64,000 nt of DNA from Nakamurella flava (GCF_005298075.1 NZ_SZZH01000001.1:930001-994000); one strand, 5' to 3'; numbered from the stretch's first letter, positions 36,970 through 46,486 are shown. Made by a program: numbers and translations. Notes: a model not told the origin generated them from the sequence alone.

Positions 36970-37989
36970 GTGTCTGCCGACAGCGCATCGTCCGCGCGCC
37001 TCTCCGCCGGGACCCGGCGCGCCCCCGACGGTGCCCCGACCCCGTCCCGGGCCGCCGGCGTCGACGACGCTCTCGTGGTCGATGGTCTCGTCCGGCGCTA
37101 CGGCTCGACCGTCGCCGTCGACGGTCTGTCCTTCTCGGTCGCCCGCGGTTCGCTGCTCGCGCTCCTCGGCCCGAACGGGGCCGGCAAGACCAGCACGCTC
37201 GACGTCTGCACCGGGTTCGCCCGACCCGACGGCGGCACCGTCCGGGTGCTCGGCCTGGACCCGGTCCGGCAGGCGGCCGCCCTGCGTCCCCGCATCGGGG
37301 TGATGCTGCAGGCCGGCGGCGCGCACCTGTCCGCCCGCACCGGCGAGATGCTGCGACTGGTCGCCCGCTGTTCGGCCGATCCCCACGACCCGGCCTGGCT
37401 GCTCGATCTGCTGGGCCTGTCGGACGTGACCCGGGTGCCGGTCCGGCGGCTGTCCGGCGGTCAGGTGCAACGGCTCAGCCTGGCCATGGCCCTCATCGGG
37501 CGACCGGAGCTGCTGTTCCTCGACGAGCCGACCGCCGGGCTCGATCCGCAGGCGCGTCGCCTGGTGTGGGACCTGCTCGGCGCGGTCCGCCGGGACGGCG
37601 TCACCGTGGTGCTGACGACGCATCTGCTGGACGAGGCCGAACTGCTGGCCGACCGGGTGGTGATCGTCGACCACGGCCGGGTCCTCGCCGAGGGCACCCC
37701 CACGGAGCTGACCGCCGGCGGCGCCGGCCTCGTCCGGTTCACCGCCAGCCCCGGCCTCGACCTGCCGCTGCTGCTGAGCGCACTGCCCGACGGATTCACC
37801 GCGCAGGAACCCTCGCCCGGCCGCTACGTCGTCGAGGGCGTCCTGGACGGGCCCGTCGGACCGACCGTGATCGCGACCCTGTCCTCGTTCTGCGCCCGGG
37901 TCGGGGTGATGCCCGACAACCTGCAGGTCGGCCGGCGCACCCTGGACGATGTCTACCTCGAACTCACCGGACGGCAGGTGCGGCGATGA
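36970..37989 (+). CDS. ABC transporter ATP-binding protein
   Basis: A 339-aa DrrA-type ATPase. Walker A LLGPNGAGKTSTLD at about 66-79, Q-loop GVMLQAGGAH, signature RLSGGQVQRLSLAMAL, Walker B LLFLDEPTAGLDPQ and H-loop TTHLLDE are all intact. The C-terminal region ends in a segment typical of the ABC-2 exporter partner. It overlaps the permease gene as ATGA. The position before ctaA matches mycobacteria, where an ABC pair precedes the haem A synthase homologue, so a role in haem or cytochrome biogenesis has been suspected but is not shown by sequence. Confidence 0.93.
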   Translation: MSADSASSARLSAGTRRAPDGAPTPSRAAGVDDALVVDGLVRRYGSTVAVDGLSFSVARGSLLALLGPNGAGKTSTLDVCTGFARPDGGTVRVLGLDPVRQAAALRPRIGVMLQAGGAHLSARTGEMLRLVARCSADPHDPAWLLDLLGLSDVTRVPVRRLSGGQVQRLSLAMALIGRPELLFLDEPTAGLDPQARRLVWDLLGAVRRDGVTVVLTTHLLDEAELLADRVVIVDHGRVLAEGTPTELTAGGAGLVRFTASPGLDLPLLLSALPDGFTAQEPSPGRYVVEGVLDGPVGPTVIATLSSFCARVGVMPDNLQVGRRTLDDVYLELTGRQVRR

Positions 37990-38789
37990 CCGCGGCAGAG
38001 CAGACCACGGCCGACGGGCCGACGTTCGCCCCGGGCACCTTCACGCCCCGGCCACGGCCGGCCGGGACGGTCGCCAAGATCACCGCAGCCGCGGCGTTCG
38101 AGTTGCGGATCGTGCTGCGCAACGGCGAGCAGCTGCTGCTGGCCCTGGTGCTGCCGCTGGCCGCGCTGTTCGGCGGCGTCTACGTCACCGTCGTCGCCCT
38201 GCCGGAGCCGCGGATCAACGCCGTGCTCCCCGGGGTGCTGGCGCTGGCCACCCTGTCCACCGCGTTCACCTCGCAGGCCATCGTCACCGGTTTCGACCGT
38301 CGGTACGGGGTGCTGCGGCGGCTGGCCGCGGCCGGGTGGAGTCGCTGGCAGCTCCTCGGCGGCAAGACGCTGGCCTCCGCGGCGGTCGTGGCCGGTCAGT
38401 ACGTGATCCTCGGCGGGGTGGCCCTGGCGCTGGGCTGGCGACCGCTGGGCAGCCCGTTCTGGGTGCTGCTGGCGACGGTCCTCGGGCTGGCCGCGCTGCT
38501 CGGGCTGGCCCTGCTGGTCGGCGGCACCCTGCGCGCCGAGGCCACCCTCGCGGTGGCCAACCTGGGCTGGCTCGTCCTCATCGCGCTCGGCGGGCTGATC
38601 GTGCCGCTGTACGCCAGCCCGGGCTGGCTGGCCGCCGTGGGCGCACTGACACCCTCCGGCGCGCTGTGCGAGGGTCTGCGCGACGTCCTGCAGCACGGCA
38701 CGGCCCCGTCGCCGATGTCACTGCTCGTTCTGACCGCCTGGACCGTCCTGGGCTGGGCCGCGACCGTACGGTGGTTCCGATGGCTGTGA
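37986..38789 (+). CDS. ABC-2 type transporter permease
   Basis: A 267-aa membrane protein with six predicted helices, from ELRIVLRNGEQLLLALVLPLAALFG near residue 40 to SLLVLTAWTVLGWAATVRWF at the end, and the family-like GVLRRLAAAGWSRWQLLGGKTL cytosolic turn. Partner of the preceding ATPase. Its start overlaps the ATPase stop by 4 nt, and its own stop overlaps the ctaA start by 10 nt. Confidence 0.92.
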   Translation: MTAAEQTTADGPTFAPGTFTPRPRPAGTVAKITAAAAFELRIVLRNGEQLLLALVLPLAALFGGVYVTVVALPEPRINAVLPGVLALATLSTAFTSQAIVTGFDRRYGVLRRLAAAGWSRWQLLGGKTLASAAVVAGQYVILGGVALALGWRPLGSPFWVLLATVLGLAALLGLALLVGGTLRAEATLAVANLGWLVLIALGGLIVPLYASPGWLAAVGALTPSGALCEGLRDVLQHGTAPSPMSLLVLTAWTVLGWAATVRWFRWL

Positions 38790-39733
38790 TCCCGACTTCC
38801 CCCGCGACCGACACCGCACCGTCGACCGGTCGGTCCCGGTGGACCCCGTCGCTGCGGCTGCAGCGGGCCTTCGCCTGGGCGGCGGCCGTCACCAACGGCG
38901 GGATCGCCGTCACCGGCGCCACCGTGCGGGTCACCGGCTCCGGCCTGGGCTGCCCGACCTGGCCCGAATGTCACGAAGGCTCGTTCGTCCCCATCCAACG
39001 GGAGGACCTGTCGGCGTTCCACCAGGCCATCGAGTTCGGCAACCGCACGCTCACCGGCGTCGTCCTGATCGCCTCGCTCGGCACGTTCCTGCTGGTCTGG
39101 CTGGCGCGGCCGCGGCGCACCCCGGTCGTCTGGCTGGCCCTGGCCGGGCCCGTCGGCGTGGTGTTCCAGGCGGTCTGGGGCGGCATCGTCGTGCTCACCG
39201 GGTTGAGCTGGTGGACCGTCGCGCCGCACTTCCTGGTCTCGCTGCTGCTGCTGTTCTTCGCCATCGCCGTCCTCACCCGCCTCTACGAGACGGACGCGCC
39301 GCCGCGCTGGGTCGTGCCCCGGCCGCTGGTCGGGCTGACCTGGGCGACCGTGGTCGTCCTCGGTGCGCTGTGCGTCGCCGGCACCCTGGTCACCGCGGCC
39401 GGGCCGCACGGCGGGGACGACCGCACGCCCCGGTTGGACGTGCCGGTGCGGGCCCTGGCCCAGGTGCACGCCGACCTGATGTTCGCCTACCTCGGTCTGC
39501 TGGTCGCCACCACCGTCGCGTTCCTGGCCGTCAAGGCGCCGGCCCGGCTCGTCCGCCGGGCCTGGATCCTGGTCGCCGTCACCGCCGGACAGGGGCTGAT
39601 CGGTCTCGTCCAGTACGCCACCGGGGTGCCGGAGGCGCTGGTCGTCGCGCACGTGCTGGGCGCCGTGCTGCTCACCGCGGCCGCGGCCGCGGTCGTCTTC
39701 GCCCTGCGGGTCCGCGAGCCCCAGCAATCGTGA
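38780..39733 (+). CDS. ctaA: Haem A synthase, COX15/CtaA family
   Basis: Oxidises the haem O methyl group to make haem A for cytochrome c oxidase; an eight-helix membrane protein of 317 aa. The first extracellular loop has the paired cysteines GCPTWPEC. Haem-ligand histidines appear at FHQAIEFGNRTLTG, VAPHFLVSL, QVHADLMFAYLG and VVAHVLGAVL, two per four-helix bundle as expected. It is the third gene of a four-gene overlapping operon, with ctaB, the preceding enzyme in the pathway, on the opposite strand about 2 kb away. Confidence 0.95.
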   Translation: MAVIPTSPATDTAPSTGRSRWTPSLRLQRAFAWAAAVTNGGIAVTGATVRVTGSGLGCPTWPECHEGSFVPIQREDLSAFHQAIEFGNRTLTGVVLIASLGTFLLVWLARPRRTPVVWLALAGPVGVVFQAVWGGIVVLTGLSWWTVAPHFLVSLLLLFFAIAVLTRLYETDAPPRWVVPRPLVGLTWATVVVLGALCVAGTLVTAAGPHGGDDRTPRLDVPVRALAQVHADLMFAYLGLLVATTVAFLAVKAPARLVRRAWILVAVTAGQGLIGLVQYATGVPEALVVAHVLGAVLLTAAAAAVVFALRVREPQQS

Positions 39734-41148
39734 GCTCCTCCCCGGGGCGCACGACATCCGGTTGGCACCAGATCCGGGACGCCGTCGGCAGCCGACTGTG
39801 GCCGTTGCCCGTGCTCGGGATCCTGGTCGCGCTCGGTCTCGGCGTCGCCGTCCCCGAGCTGGACAACGCGCTGTCCACCGGCGGCGGCGAGGCGTCCCGG
39901 CGGTTCGCGCAGTGGCTCGCGCAGTGGACGTTCAGCGGGGGCGCCGACGCCGCCCGTGACGTCCTGGCCGCGATCGCCGGATCGGTCGTCACCGTCACCT
40001 CGCTGACGTTCTCGCTGACGGTGGTGACCCTGCAGCTGGCCAGCAGCCAGTTCTCCCCCCGCCTGCTGCGGACCTTCAGTGCGGACCGGTTCGTGCAGGT
40101 CACGCTGGCGGCGTTCCTCGGCACCTTCGTCTACACGCTGACGGTGCTGCGGACGGTGCGGGTGGAGACCGACACCGCCCCGGCCGTCGTCCCGCACGCC
40201 TCGATCACGCTGGCCTACCTGGCCGCCGTCGTCGACGTCGTCCTGCTGGTCGCGTTCCTGGCCCACCTGGCCCGCGAGATCCGCGTCGAACCCATGCTGG
40301 CCCGGGTGCACCGCAGCGCGGAGGCGACCCTGCTCGCCGGCACCGTGGCCCGCGACCCCGACGGCGGGACCCGCGACGTACCCGCCGTCTTCGACACCGA
40401 CGACGACACCTGGCAGCCGCTGCCGGCCGGTGGTTCCGGCTTCGTCACCGGCATCGACCATGACGCCCTGGTCCGGTTGGCCGACGAGCACGACCTGCTG
40501 CTGGACGTGCACTGCGACGCCGGTTCCACCGTCGCGGCCGGGGCCCCGCTCGGCCGCTGGCGACCGACCGACCCGAACGTCCGGCCGGGCCAGGACAGCG
40601 GGGACGCGGTCCGCGACGTCACCGCCCGGGCGATCCGCACCGGGGTGGAGCGGACGTCGGCGCAGGACGTCGGCTACGGCCTGCGGCAGCTGGTCGACGT
40701 CGCTCTCAAGGCCCTGTCGTCCGGTATCAACGACCCGACCACCGCGGTGCACGCCATCGGCCACGTCGGCACCCTGCTCGGCCAGTACGCCGGCCGCACC
40801 TGGGGCCCGATGGTCCTGGACGGCGCCGAGGACCGCCCCCGGGTGGTCATCCGACGGGCGACGTTCCCGCAGTTGCTGGATGTCGGGGTATCGGGCTGTC
40901 TGCACTACGGGGATTCCGACCCGGACGTGCTGGTGCGGATCGCCGAACTGCTCGGTGAGGTCGGATGGACGCTGCCGGCCCCGGAACGCCCGGCCGTGGA
41001 GGCCCAACTGGATCGGCTCGACGCTCGGCTCGCGGCGGCGGATTTCGATGCCGCGGAACGGGACCGGGTGCAGCACGCCGTCGACGGTGCCCGCGAGCGC
41101 CTCACCGGGCGCGTCGGGCCCTACCGGCCGGTCCCGATCCCCCGCTGA
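39730..41148 (+). CDS. DUF2254 membrane protein
   Basis: A 472-aa protein. About four transmembrane helices lie in residues 20-180, with the DUF2254 hallmark SVVTVTSLTFSLTVVTLQLASSQFSPRLLRTF at about 79-110. A cytosolic C-terminal domain contains DPTTAVHAIGHVGTLL. Function unknown; channel-like architecture has been suggested from the helix layout. GTG at 39730 overlaps the ctaA stop as GTGA. Confidence 0.9.
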   Translation: MSSSPGRTTSGWHQIRDAVGSRLWPLPVLGILVALGLGVAVPELDNALSTGGGEASRRFAQWLAQWTFSGGADAARDVLAAIAGSVVTVTSLTFSLTVVTLQLASSQFSPRLLRTFSADRFVQVTLAAFLGTFVYTLTVLRTVRVETDTAPAVVPHASITLAYLAAVVDVVLLVAFLAHLAREIRVEPMLARVHRSAEATLLAGTVARDPDGGTRDVPAVFDTDDDTWQPLPAGGSGFVTGIDHDALVRLADEHDLLLDVHCDAGSTVAAGAPLGRWRPTDPNVRPGQDSGDAVRDVTARAIRTGVERTSAQDVGYGLRQLVDVALKALSSGINDPTTAVHAIGHVGTLLGQYAGRTWGPMVLDGAEDRPRVVIRRATFPQLLDVGVSGCLHYGDSDPDVLVRIAELLGEVGWTLPAPERPAVEAQLDRLDARLAAADFDAAERDRVQHAVDGARERLTGRVGPYRPVPIPR

Positions 41149-41161
41149 CGGGGACCGAGGG

Positions 41162-41500
41162 TCAGCGGCCGGTGCCGGCCATCCGCCGACGGTCGGCGTC
41201 GGAGACGGTGACCCGCCCGGACAGCTCGCGGGTCCAGTGGTCTGCCACGGTGATGCCGGCGGCCGAGCACACGGCCACGGCGTCGGGCACCGAGGCCACC
41301 ACCGCATCAGCCCAGGCGCCGTCGGACTCCGCGACCACGACGATCCGGGCGCCCCGCCGACCGACCGACGAGACCACCGCGGTGCCGACCCCGCCGTGCG
41401 CGTCGAGGAACGAGCGCAGCCGCGGAGCCACCGGCCCGCCGTCCAGGCCCCGGACGGATCCGCCGTCCAGCGCGCCCGGCGTCGGATCGGCGGAGGTCAC
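41162..41500 (-). CDS. Small hypothetical protein coupled to ctaB
   Basis: A 112-aa soluble protein with no known domain. Its middle (GVGTAVVSSVGRRGARIVVVAESDG) reads like beta strands of a small alpha/beta fold, and it ends in a basic helix (VSDADRRRMAGTGR). GTG at 41500 overlaps the ctaB TGA as GTGA, so it is translated with ctaB. A role in haem O/A synthesis or oxidase assembly is guessable from position only. Confidence 0.6.
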   Translation of the reverse strand: MTSADPTPGALDGGSVRGLDGGPVAPRLRSFLDAHGGVGTAVVSSVGRRGARIVVVAESDGAWADAVVASVPDAVAVCSAAGITVADHWTRELSGRVTVSDADRRRMAGTGR

Positions 41501-42546
41501 CACGGCCAGCCGAGAGCCGGCAACCCGACGACGGAGTCGACCGCCCAGGCCACCGACACCAGGGTCAGGTAGAGGTTGGAGATGTGGAACAGGGTCATCG
41601 GCTTGGCCGCTTCCCCACGCAGCACGCGGACGTGCAGCAGGTGGGCCAGGGCCAGGAACCACAGGCCGGCCGGCACGGCGACGGCCGCGTAGATCCACGA
41701 CGAGGCCGGAATCAGCAGCAGCGAGCAGGCCACCATCGCCCAGCTGTAGAGGACGATCTGCCGGACGACGACCCGCTCGGTCTGCACGACCGGCAGCATG
41801 GGCACGCCGGCGGCCGCGTAGTCCTCGCGGTACCGCATGGCCAGCGCCCACGTGTGCGGGGGCGTCCAGAAGAAGATGACCCCGAAGAACACCCACGCGG
41901 GCCACCCGATGTCCCCGGTGACCGCCGACCAGCCGATGACGACCGGCATGCACCCGGCCAGGCCGCCCCAGACGATGTTCTGGGAGGTGCGGCGCTTGAG
42001 CAGCATCGAGTAGACGAAGACGTAGAACAGGATGGCGGTCACCGCCAGGCCGGCGGCCGCCCAGGTGGTGAACACGCCGAGCACCGCGGTGGCCACGATG
42101 CCGAGGACGATCCCGAAGACCAGGGCGGCGCGGGTGCTGACGGCGTGCCGGGCCAGCGGCCGGGACCGGGTGCGGCGCATCTTGGCGTCGATGTCGGCGT
42201 CGACCACGCAGTTGAGGGCGTTGGCGCTGCCGGCGGCCAGGGTCCCGCCGACCATGGTCGCCACGATCAACCCGAACGACGGCACGGACCGCTGCGCGGC
42301 GAACAACGCCGGGATGGTCGTGATCAGCAGCAGTTCGATGATCCGCGGCTTGGTGAGGGCGACGTAGGCGCCGACCTTCGCCCGCCACGTCGGACCGGCG
42401 GTGTCCAGGCCCAGGGTGTCCAACCGGGTGCGGTTGCCCGCTCCACCGACCGGGTCCGGGACGACGGTGCCGACCCGACCGGGCTCGGCAGACGCCGAGG
42501 ACTGCTCCGGACGCGGCTGCTGGCCTCCGGACGGGGACACCCCCAC
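41497..42546 (-). CDS. ctaB: Protohaem IX farnesyltransferase (haem O synthase)
   Basis: UbiA-family prenyltransferase that makes haem O. The first Asp-rich motif is NALNCVVDADIDAKMRRTRSRPL at about residues 135-157, the second region FFWTPPHTWALAMRYREDYAAAGVPML at about 233-259, with nine hydrophobic helices. GTG at 42546 is chosen because AAGGAG lies 5 nt upstream; GTG at 42540 is also possible. The 60-residue N-terminal leader is variable in the family. A TAGGAT box at 42668 overlaps a more distal ATG, which argues against using that one. Followed by the coupled small gene. Confidence 0.94.
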   Translation of the reverse strand: MGVSPSGGQQPRPEQSSASAEPGRVGTVVPDPVGGAGNRTRLDTLGLDTAGPTWRAKVGAYVALTKPRIIELLLITTIPALFAAQRSVPSFGLIVATMVGGTLAAGSANALNCVVDADIDAKMRRTRSRPLARHAVSTRAALVFGIVLGIVATAVLGVFTTWAAAGLAVTAILFYVFVYSMLLKRRTSQNIVWGGLAGCMPVVIGWSAVTGDIGWPAWVFFGVIFFWTPPHTWALAMRYREDYAAAGVPMLPVVQTERVVVRQIVLYSWAMVACSLLLIPASSWIYAAVAVPAGLWFLALAHLLHVRVLRGEAAKPMTLFHISNLYLTLVSVAWAVDSVVGLPALGWPW

Positions 42547-42667
42547 GCGAACTCCTTCGGACGGGCACGGGCCGGCCACTGCGACTCGGAGGAATCCCAG
42601 CGGCCGACGGAACGGCGGTCGACGGCCCTCCGCGAGTGTGCACAGATGATGAGGAACCGGCCTGATC

Positions 42668-42673
42668 ATCCTA
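42668..42673 (-). promoter_or_regulatory. Candidate -10 TAGGAT for ctaB
   Basis: TAGGAT on the minus strand, giving a leader of about 110 nt to the GTG at 42546. It overlaps an in-frame ATG at 42669, which therefore could not be transcribed from this promoter. Confidence 0.4.
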
Positions 42674-42876
42674 AGGGCCGCCGACAGCCGGTGCCGGACC
42701 CACGCCGCCGAACGGCTGTCCGCCCCGCCCGGTCACCGCGCCGACACGCAGACCTCACCGTCCGTTTCATCCGTGTGCGCACCTGGGCATCCGCCCGTGA
42801 TGCGCGGGGTACTAGGGTCGACATCACACTGGCCGTCGGCAGCGGCGTGCGCTAGAAGCGGTGCGCCTGCCTGCCC

Positions 42877-42905
42877 TATACAAGTACATACCAGTTGCCT
42901 AGACT
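42877..42905 (+). promoter_or_regulatory. Promoter TATACA-17-TAGACT upstream of tkt
   Basis: TATACA (42877-42882) matches TTGACA at 4 of 6, then 17 bp, then TAGACT (42900-42905). A start near 42912 would give a leader of about 80 nt ending in AAGGAGG. The sequence around it is AT-rich compared with its surroundings, as at a promoter. Confidence 0.6.
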
Positions 42906-42990
42906 CGGTCCCGGCCCGCCGCTGCACCGATCGCGGCGCGCCGTTCCCGGACGTCACCCGTCAGCCGTTCTCCCAAGGAGGTCAGCACCA

Positions 42991-45159
42991 GTGACCAGTT
43001 CTGCCGCCACCGCCGACATCGAGGCCCTCACGGTCGCTTCGGTCCCCGACGACTGGACCGACACCGACAAGCGGGCCGTCGACACGGCGCGGATCCTGGC
43101 CGCCGACGCGGTCCAGAAGGTCGGCAACGGCCACCCGGGTACGGCCATGTCGCTGGCTCCCCTGGCCTACACGCTGTTCCAGCGTGCGATGCGTCACGAC
43201 CCCGCCGACACCGACTGGCCCGGTCGGGACCGGTTCGTGCTCTCCGCCGGTCACTCGTCGCTGACCCTGTACGTCCAGCTGTACCTGGGCGGCTTCGGGC
43301 TGGAGATCGAGGACATCGAGGCCCTGCGGACCTGGGGCTCGAAGACGCCGGGTCACCCGGAGTTCCACCACACCAAGGGCGTCGAGATCACCACCGGGCC
43401 GCTCGGCCAGGGGTTGGCCTCCGCCGTGGGCATGGCGATGGCCGCCCGCCGCGAGCGTGGCCTGTTCGACCCGGACGCCGCCCCGGGTGAGTCCCCGTTC
43501 GACCACTTCATCTACGTCATCTGCTCCGACGGCGACATCCAGGAGGGCGTCACCTCCGAGGCCTGCTCCATCGCCGGTCGCCAGCAGCTGGGCAACCTCA
43601 TCGTCTTCTACGACCACAACGACATCTCGATCGAGGACGACACCAACATCGCCCTGTCCGAGGACGTCGCCGCCCGCTACGAGGCCTACGGCTGGCACGT
43701 GCAGGACGTCGTCGGCGGCGAGAACGTCACCGGCATCCTCGAGGCCATCGAGAAGGCCAAGGCCGTCACCGACAAGCCGTCCTTCATCCGGCTGCGCACG
43801 ATCATCGGTTACCCGGCGCCGAACCTGATGAACACCGGCAAGGCGCACGGCGCCGCGCTGGGCGACAAGGAGATCGCCGCGACCAAGGAGATCCTCGGGT
43901 TCGACCCGGAGGTCAAGTTCCCGGTCGAGGACGTCGTCATCAAGCACACCCGGGGTCTGCTGGACCGCGGCGCGGACGCCAAGGCCGCCTGGCAGAAGTC
44001 TTTCGACGAGTGGGCGAAGGCGAACCCGGAGCGCAAGGCGCTGTTCGACCGGTTGACCGCCCGCGAACTGCCCGAAGGCTGGGACGCGAACCTGCCGTCC
44101 TGGGACGTCGACCCCAAGGGGATCGCGACCCGCGCCGCGTCCGGCAAGGTGCTCAACGCCATCGCCGACGCGCTGCCCGAGCTGTGGGGCGGTTCGGCCG
44201 ACCTGGCCGAGTCGAACAACACCACGATGGAGGGTTCGCCCTCCTTCGGCCCGGCCGACGCCGCCACCAAGCACTGGAAGGCCGAGCCCTACGGCCGGAC
44301 GCTGCACTTCGGCATCCGCGAGCACGGCATGGGCGCGATCCTGACCGGGATCGTCATGCACGGCCCGACCCGCCCGTACGGCGGGACGTTCCTGCAGTTC
44401 TCGGACTACATGCGCGGTGCGGTCCGCCTCGCCGCCCTGATGGGCGCCCCGGCGATCTACGTCTGGACCCATGACTCCATCGGTCTGGGTGAGGACGGCC
44501 CGACCCACCAGCCGGTCGAGCACCTGGCCGCGCTGCGGGCCATCCCCGGCCTGTCGATCGTCCGGCCGGGTGATCCGAACGAGACCTCGTTCGCCTGGAA
44601 GGCCGTGCTGGAGCGTCAGCACGACTGGTTCTCCGGCCCGGTCGGCATGATCCTGACCCGCCAGGCCGTCCCGGTCCTGGAGGGCACCAGCGCCGAGGGC
44701 GTGGCCAAGGGCGGCTACGTGCTGGCCGACTGGGACGCCGACGCGGCGGCCGACAAGAAGGTCATCCTGATCGCCACCGGGTCCGAGCTGTCGCTGGCCG
44801 TGCAGGCCAAGGAGCAGCTGGCCGCCGAGGGCATCAGCGCCCGCGTCGTGTCGGTGCCGTGCCTGGACTGGTTCGAGGCCCAGGACAGCGCCTACATCGA
44901 GTCGGTGCTGCCGTCCGACGTGACCGCCCGGGTGTCCATCGAGGCCGCCATCGCCCAGCCGTGGTGGCGCTGGCTCGGCGCGCACGGCCGTCCGGTGTCG
45001 CTGGAGCACTATGGAGCCAGCGCCGACGCCAAGACGCTGTTCACCAAGTTCGGGATCACCGCCGAGGCGGCGGTTTCCGCGGCCAAGGAGTCCCTGGCCG
45101 CCAGCTCCGGCACCGCGGCGCCGAGCACGGCCAGCAAGCCCGAGCCCGACAAGCAGTAG
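42991..45159 (+). CDS. tkt: Transketolase
   Basis: Thiamine-diphosphate enzyme of the non-oxidative pentose phosphate pathway, moving two-carbon units between sugar phosphates. At 722 aa: VQKVGNGHPGTAMSLAPLAY near residue 50, GPLGQGLASAVGMA at about 137, the cofactor motif CSDGDIQEGVTSEACSIAG to YDHNDISID at about 177-217, and GIREHGMGAILTG in the pyrimidine domain. GTG at 42991 has AAGGAGG nine nt upstream. Closed by a strong intrinsic terminator before tal. Confidence 0.97.
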   Translation: MTSSAATADIEALTVASVPDDWTDTDKRAVDTARILAADAVQKVGNGHPGTAMSLAPLAYTLFQRAMRHDPADTDWPGRDRFVLSAGHSSLTLYVQLYLGGFGLEIEDIEALRTWGSKTPGHPEFHHTKGVEITTGPLGQGLASAVGMAMAARRERGLFDPDAAPGESPFDHFIYVICSDGDIQEGVTSEACSIAGRQQLGNLIVFYDHNDISIEDDTNIALSEDVAARYEAYGWHVQDVVGGENVTGILEAIEKAKAVTDKPSFIRLRTIIGYPAPNLMNTGKAHGAALGDKEIAATKEILGFDPEVKFPVEDVVIKHTRGLLDRGADAKAAWQKSFDEWAKANPERKALFDRLTARELPEGWDANLPSWDVDPKGIATRAASGKVLNAIADALPELWGGSADLAESNNTTMEGSPSFGPADAATKHWKAEPYGRTLHFGIREHGMGAILTGIVMHGPTRPYGGTFLQFSDYMRGAVRLAALMGAPAIYVWTHDSIGLGEDGPTHQPVEHLAALRAIPGLSIVRPGDPNETSFAWKAVLERQHDWFSGPVGMILTRQAVPVLEGTSAEGVAKGGYVLADWDADAAADKKVILIATGSELSLAVQAKEQLAAEGISARVVSVPCLDWFEAQDSAYIESVLPSDVTARVSIEAAIAQPWWRWLGAHGRPVSLEHYGASADAKTLFTKFGITAEAAVSAAKESLAASSGTAAPSTASKPEPDKQ

Positions 45160-45165
45160 CAGTCC

Positions 45166-45205
45166 GGGGCCGGCCGGCCCGAACGGCCGGCCGGCCCCGC
45201 TTTTT
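45166..45205 (+). terminator. Strong intrinsic terminator between tkt and tal
   Basis: GGGGCCGGCCGGCC (45166-45179) pairs perfectly with its complement at 45185-45198 around CGAAC, followed by GC and TTTTT. It is the clearest factor-independent terminator in the window and should reduce read-through into tal. Confidence 0.9.
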
Positions 45206-45252
45206 CCTCTGACCACCCACCAACCCGTCACCGGGGAAGGAAGTCGACCGTC

Positions 45253-46365
45253 ATGACCGGAGATCCGCTCGCCGACCTGTCGGCCCAGGGCGTCTCGCTC
45301 TGGCTGGACGATCTGTCCCGTCAGCGCCTGCACTCGGGCAACCTGAAGGAACTGATCGACACCCAGCACATCGTCGGGGTCACCACGAACCCGTCGATCT
45401 TCCAGGCCGCCCTCAAGGACGGCGCGTCCTACCAGAAGCAGCTCGACGAGCTGGCCGCCCGTGGCGCCAGCGTGGACGACACCGTCCGCGAGGTCACCAC
45501 CGACGACGTCCGCGACGCCTGCGACCTGTTCACCTCGATCTTCGAGAAGTCCGGACACGTCGACGGCCGGGTATCGATCGAGGTCGACCCGCGGCTGGCC
45601 CACGACACCCAGGGCACGATCGACCAGGCGCTCGAGCTGGCCAAGATCGTCGACCGGCCCAACGTCCTCATCAAGATCCCGGCCACCGTCGCCGGCCTGC
45701 CGGCCATCACCAAGGTGCTGGCCGAGGGCGTCAGCGTCAACGTCACGCTGATCTTCTCGCTCGACCGCTACAAGGCGGTCATGGAGGCCTACATCGAGGG
45801 CCTGGAGCAGGCCAAGGAGGCCGGCCACAACATCGCGGAGATCCATTCCGTGGCGTCGTTCTTCGTCTCCCGGGTCGACTCGGAGATTGATAAGAGATTG
45901 CAAGCGATCAACAGCCCCGAGGCGCGGGCGCTGGAGGGCGAGGCGGCCATCGCCAACGCCCGCCTGGCGTTCCAGGCCTACGAGGAGACCTTCGCCGGCG
46001 AGCGCTGGGAGGCCCTGGCCGCGGCCGGCGCCAACAAGCAGCGTCCACTGTGGGCGTCCACCGGCGTCAAGGATCCCAAGTACGACGACACCCGGTACGT
46101 CGTCGAGCTGGTCGCCCCGGGCACCGTCAACACGGCCCCGGAGAAGACCATCGAGGCCGTCGCCGATCACGGCGTCATCCGCGGCAACACCATCGACGGC
46201 ACCTACGGCCAGGCGTCGTCGGTGTTCTCCTCGTTGGAGGCGCTGGGCATCGACCTCGACGACGTGTTCGCGGTCCTGGAGACCGAGGGCGTGCAGAAGT
46301 TCGAGCAGGCCTGGGGCGAGCTGCTGGAGTCCGTGCAGGCCGAACTCGACAAGCACAAGAAGTGA
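45253..46365 (+). CDS. tal: Transaldolase
   Basis: Moves dihydroxyacetone units between sugar phosphates, partnering transketolase. At 370 aa of the long actinobacterial form: [20 protein letters not shown] at the start, [10 protein letters not shown], the Schiff-base lysine in [12 protein letters not shown] at about residue 140, and [19 protein letters not shown]. The start has a GGAAGGAAG site. Around 45885-45905 the codons (ATT GAT AAG AGA TTG CAA) are unusually AT-rich for this genome. The preceding terminator implies its own promoter or partial read-through. Confidence 0.96.
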   Translation: MTGDPLADLSAQGVSLWLDDLSRQRLHSGNLKELIDTQHIVGVTTNPSIFQAALKDGASYQKQLDELAARGASVDDTVREVTTDDVRDACDLFTSIFEKSGHVDGRVSIEVDPRLAHDTQGTIDQALELAKIVDRPNVLIKIPATVAGLPAITKVLAEGVSVNVTLIFSLDRYKAVMEAYIEGLEQAKEAGHNIAEIHSVASFFVSRVDSEIDKRLQAINSPEARALEGEAAIANARLAFQAYEETFAGERWEALAAAGANKQRPLWASTGVKDPKYDDTRYVVELVAPGTVNTAPEKTIEAVADHGVIRGNTIDGTYGQASSVFSSLEALGIDLDDVFAVLETEGVQKFEQAWGELLESVQAELDKHKK

Positions 46366-46405
46366 GCTGACGGTACCGATCCGTCCGTCAGCTGATCGCG
46401 TCGGC

Positions 46406-46443
46406 AGCCCTCCACCCGTCCCCTCCCGGACGGGCGGGGGGCT
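46406..46443 (+). terminator. Hairpin between tal and pgl
   Basis: A 16-bp stem with one wobble and one mismatch (46406-46421 with 46428-46443) and a 6-nt loop. No proper U-tract, so attenuation rather than full termination is likely. Confidence 0.5.
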
Positions 46444-46486
46444 GTTCGCATCCCCCGCTCGTTCCTCCCAGCCCGAAGGACACCCC

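Noticed and set aside
42600-42669. ctaB start at the ATG at 42669
   Set aside because: It lies inside a TAGGAT promoter-like box and adds residues without family similarity; GTG at 42546 has AAGGAG at 5 nt.
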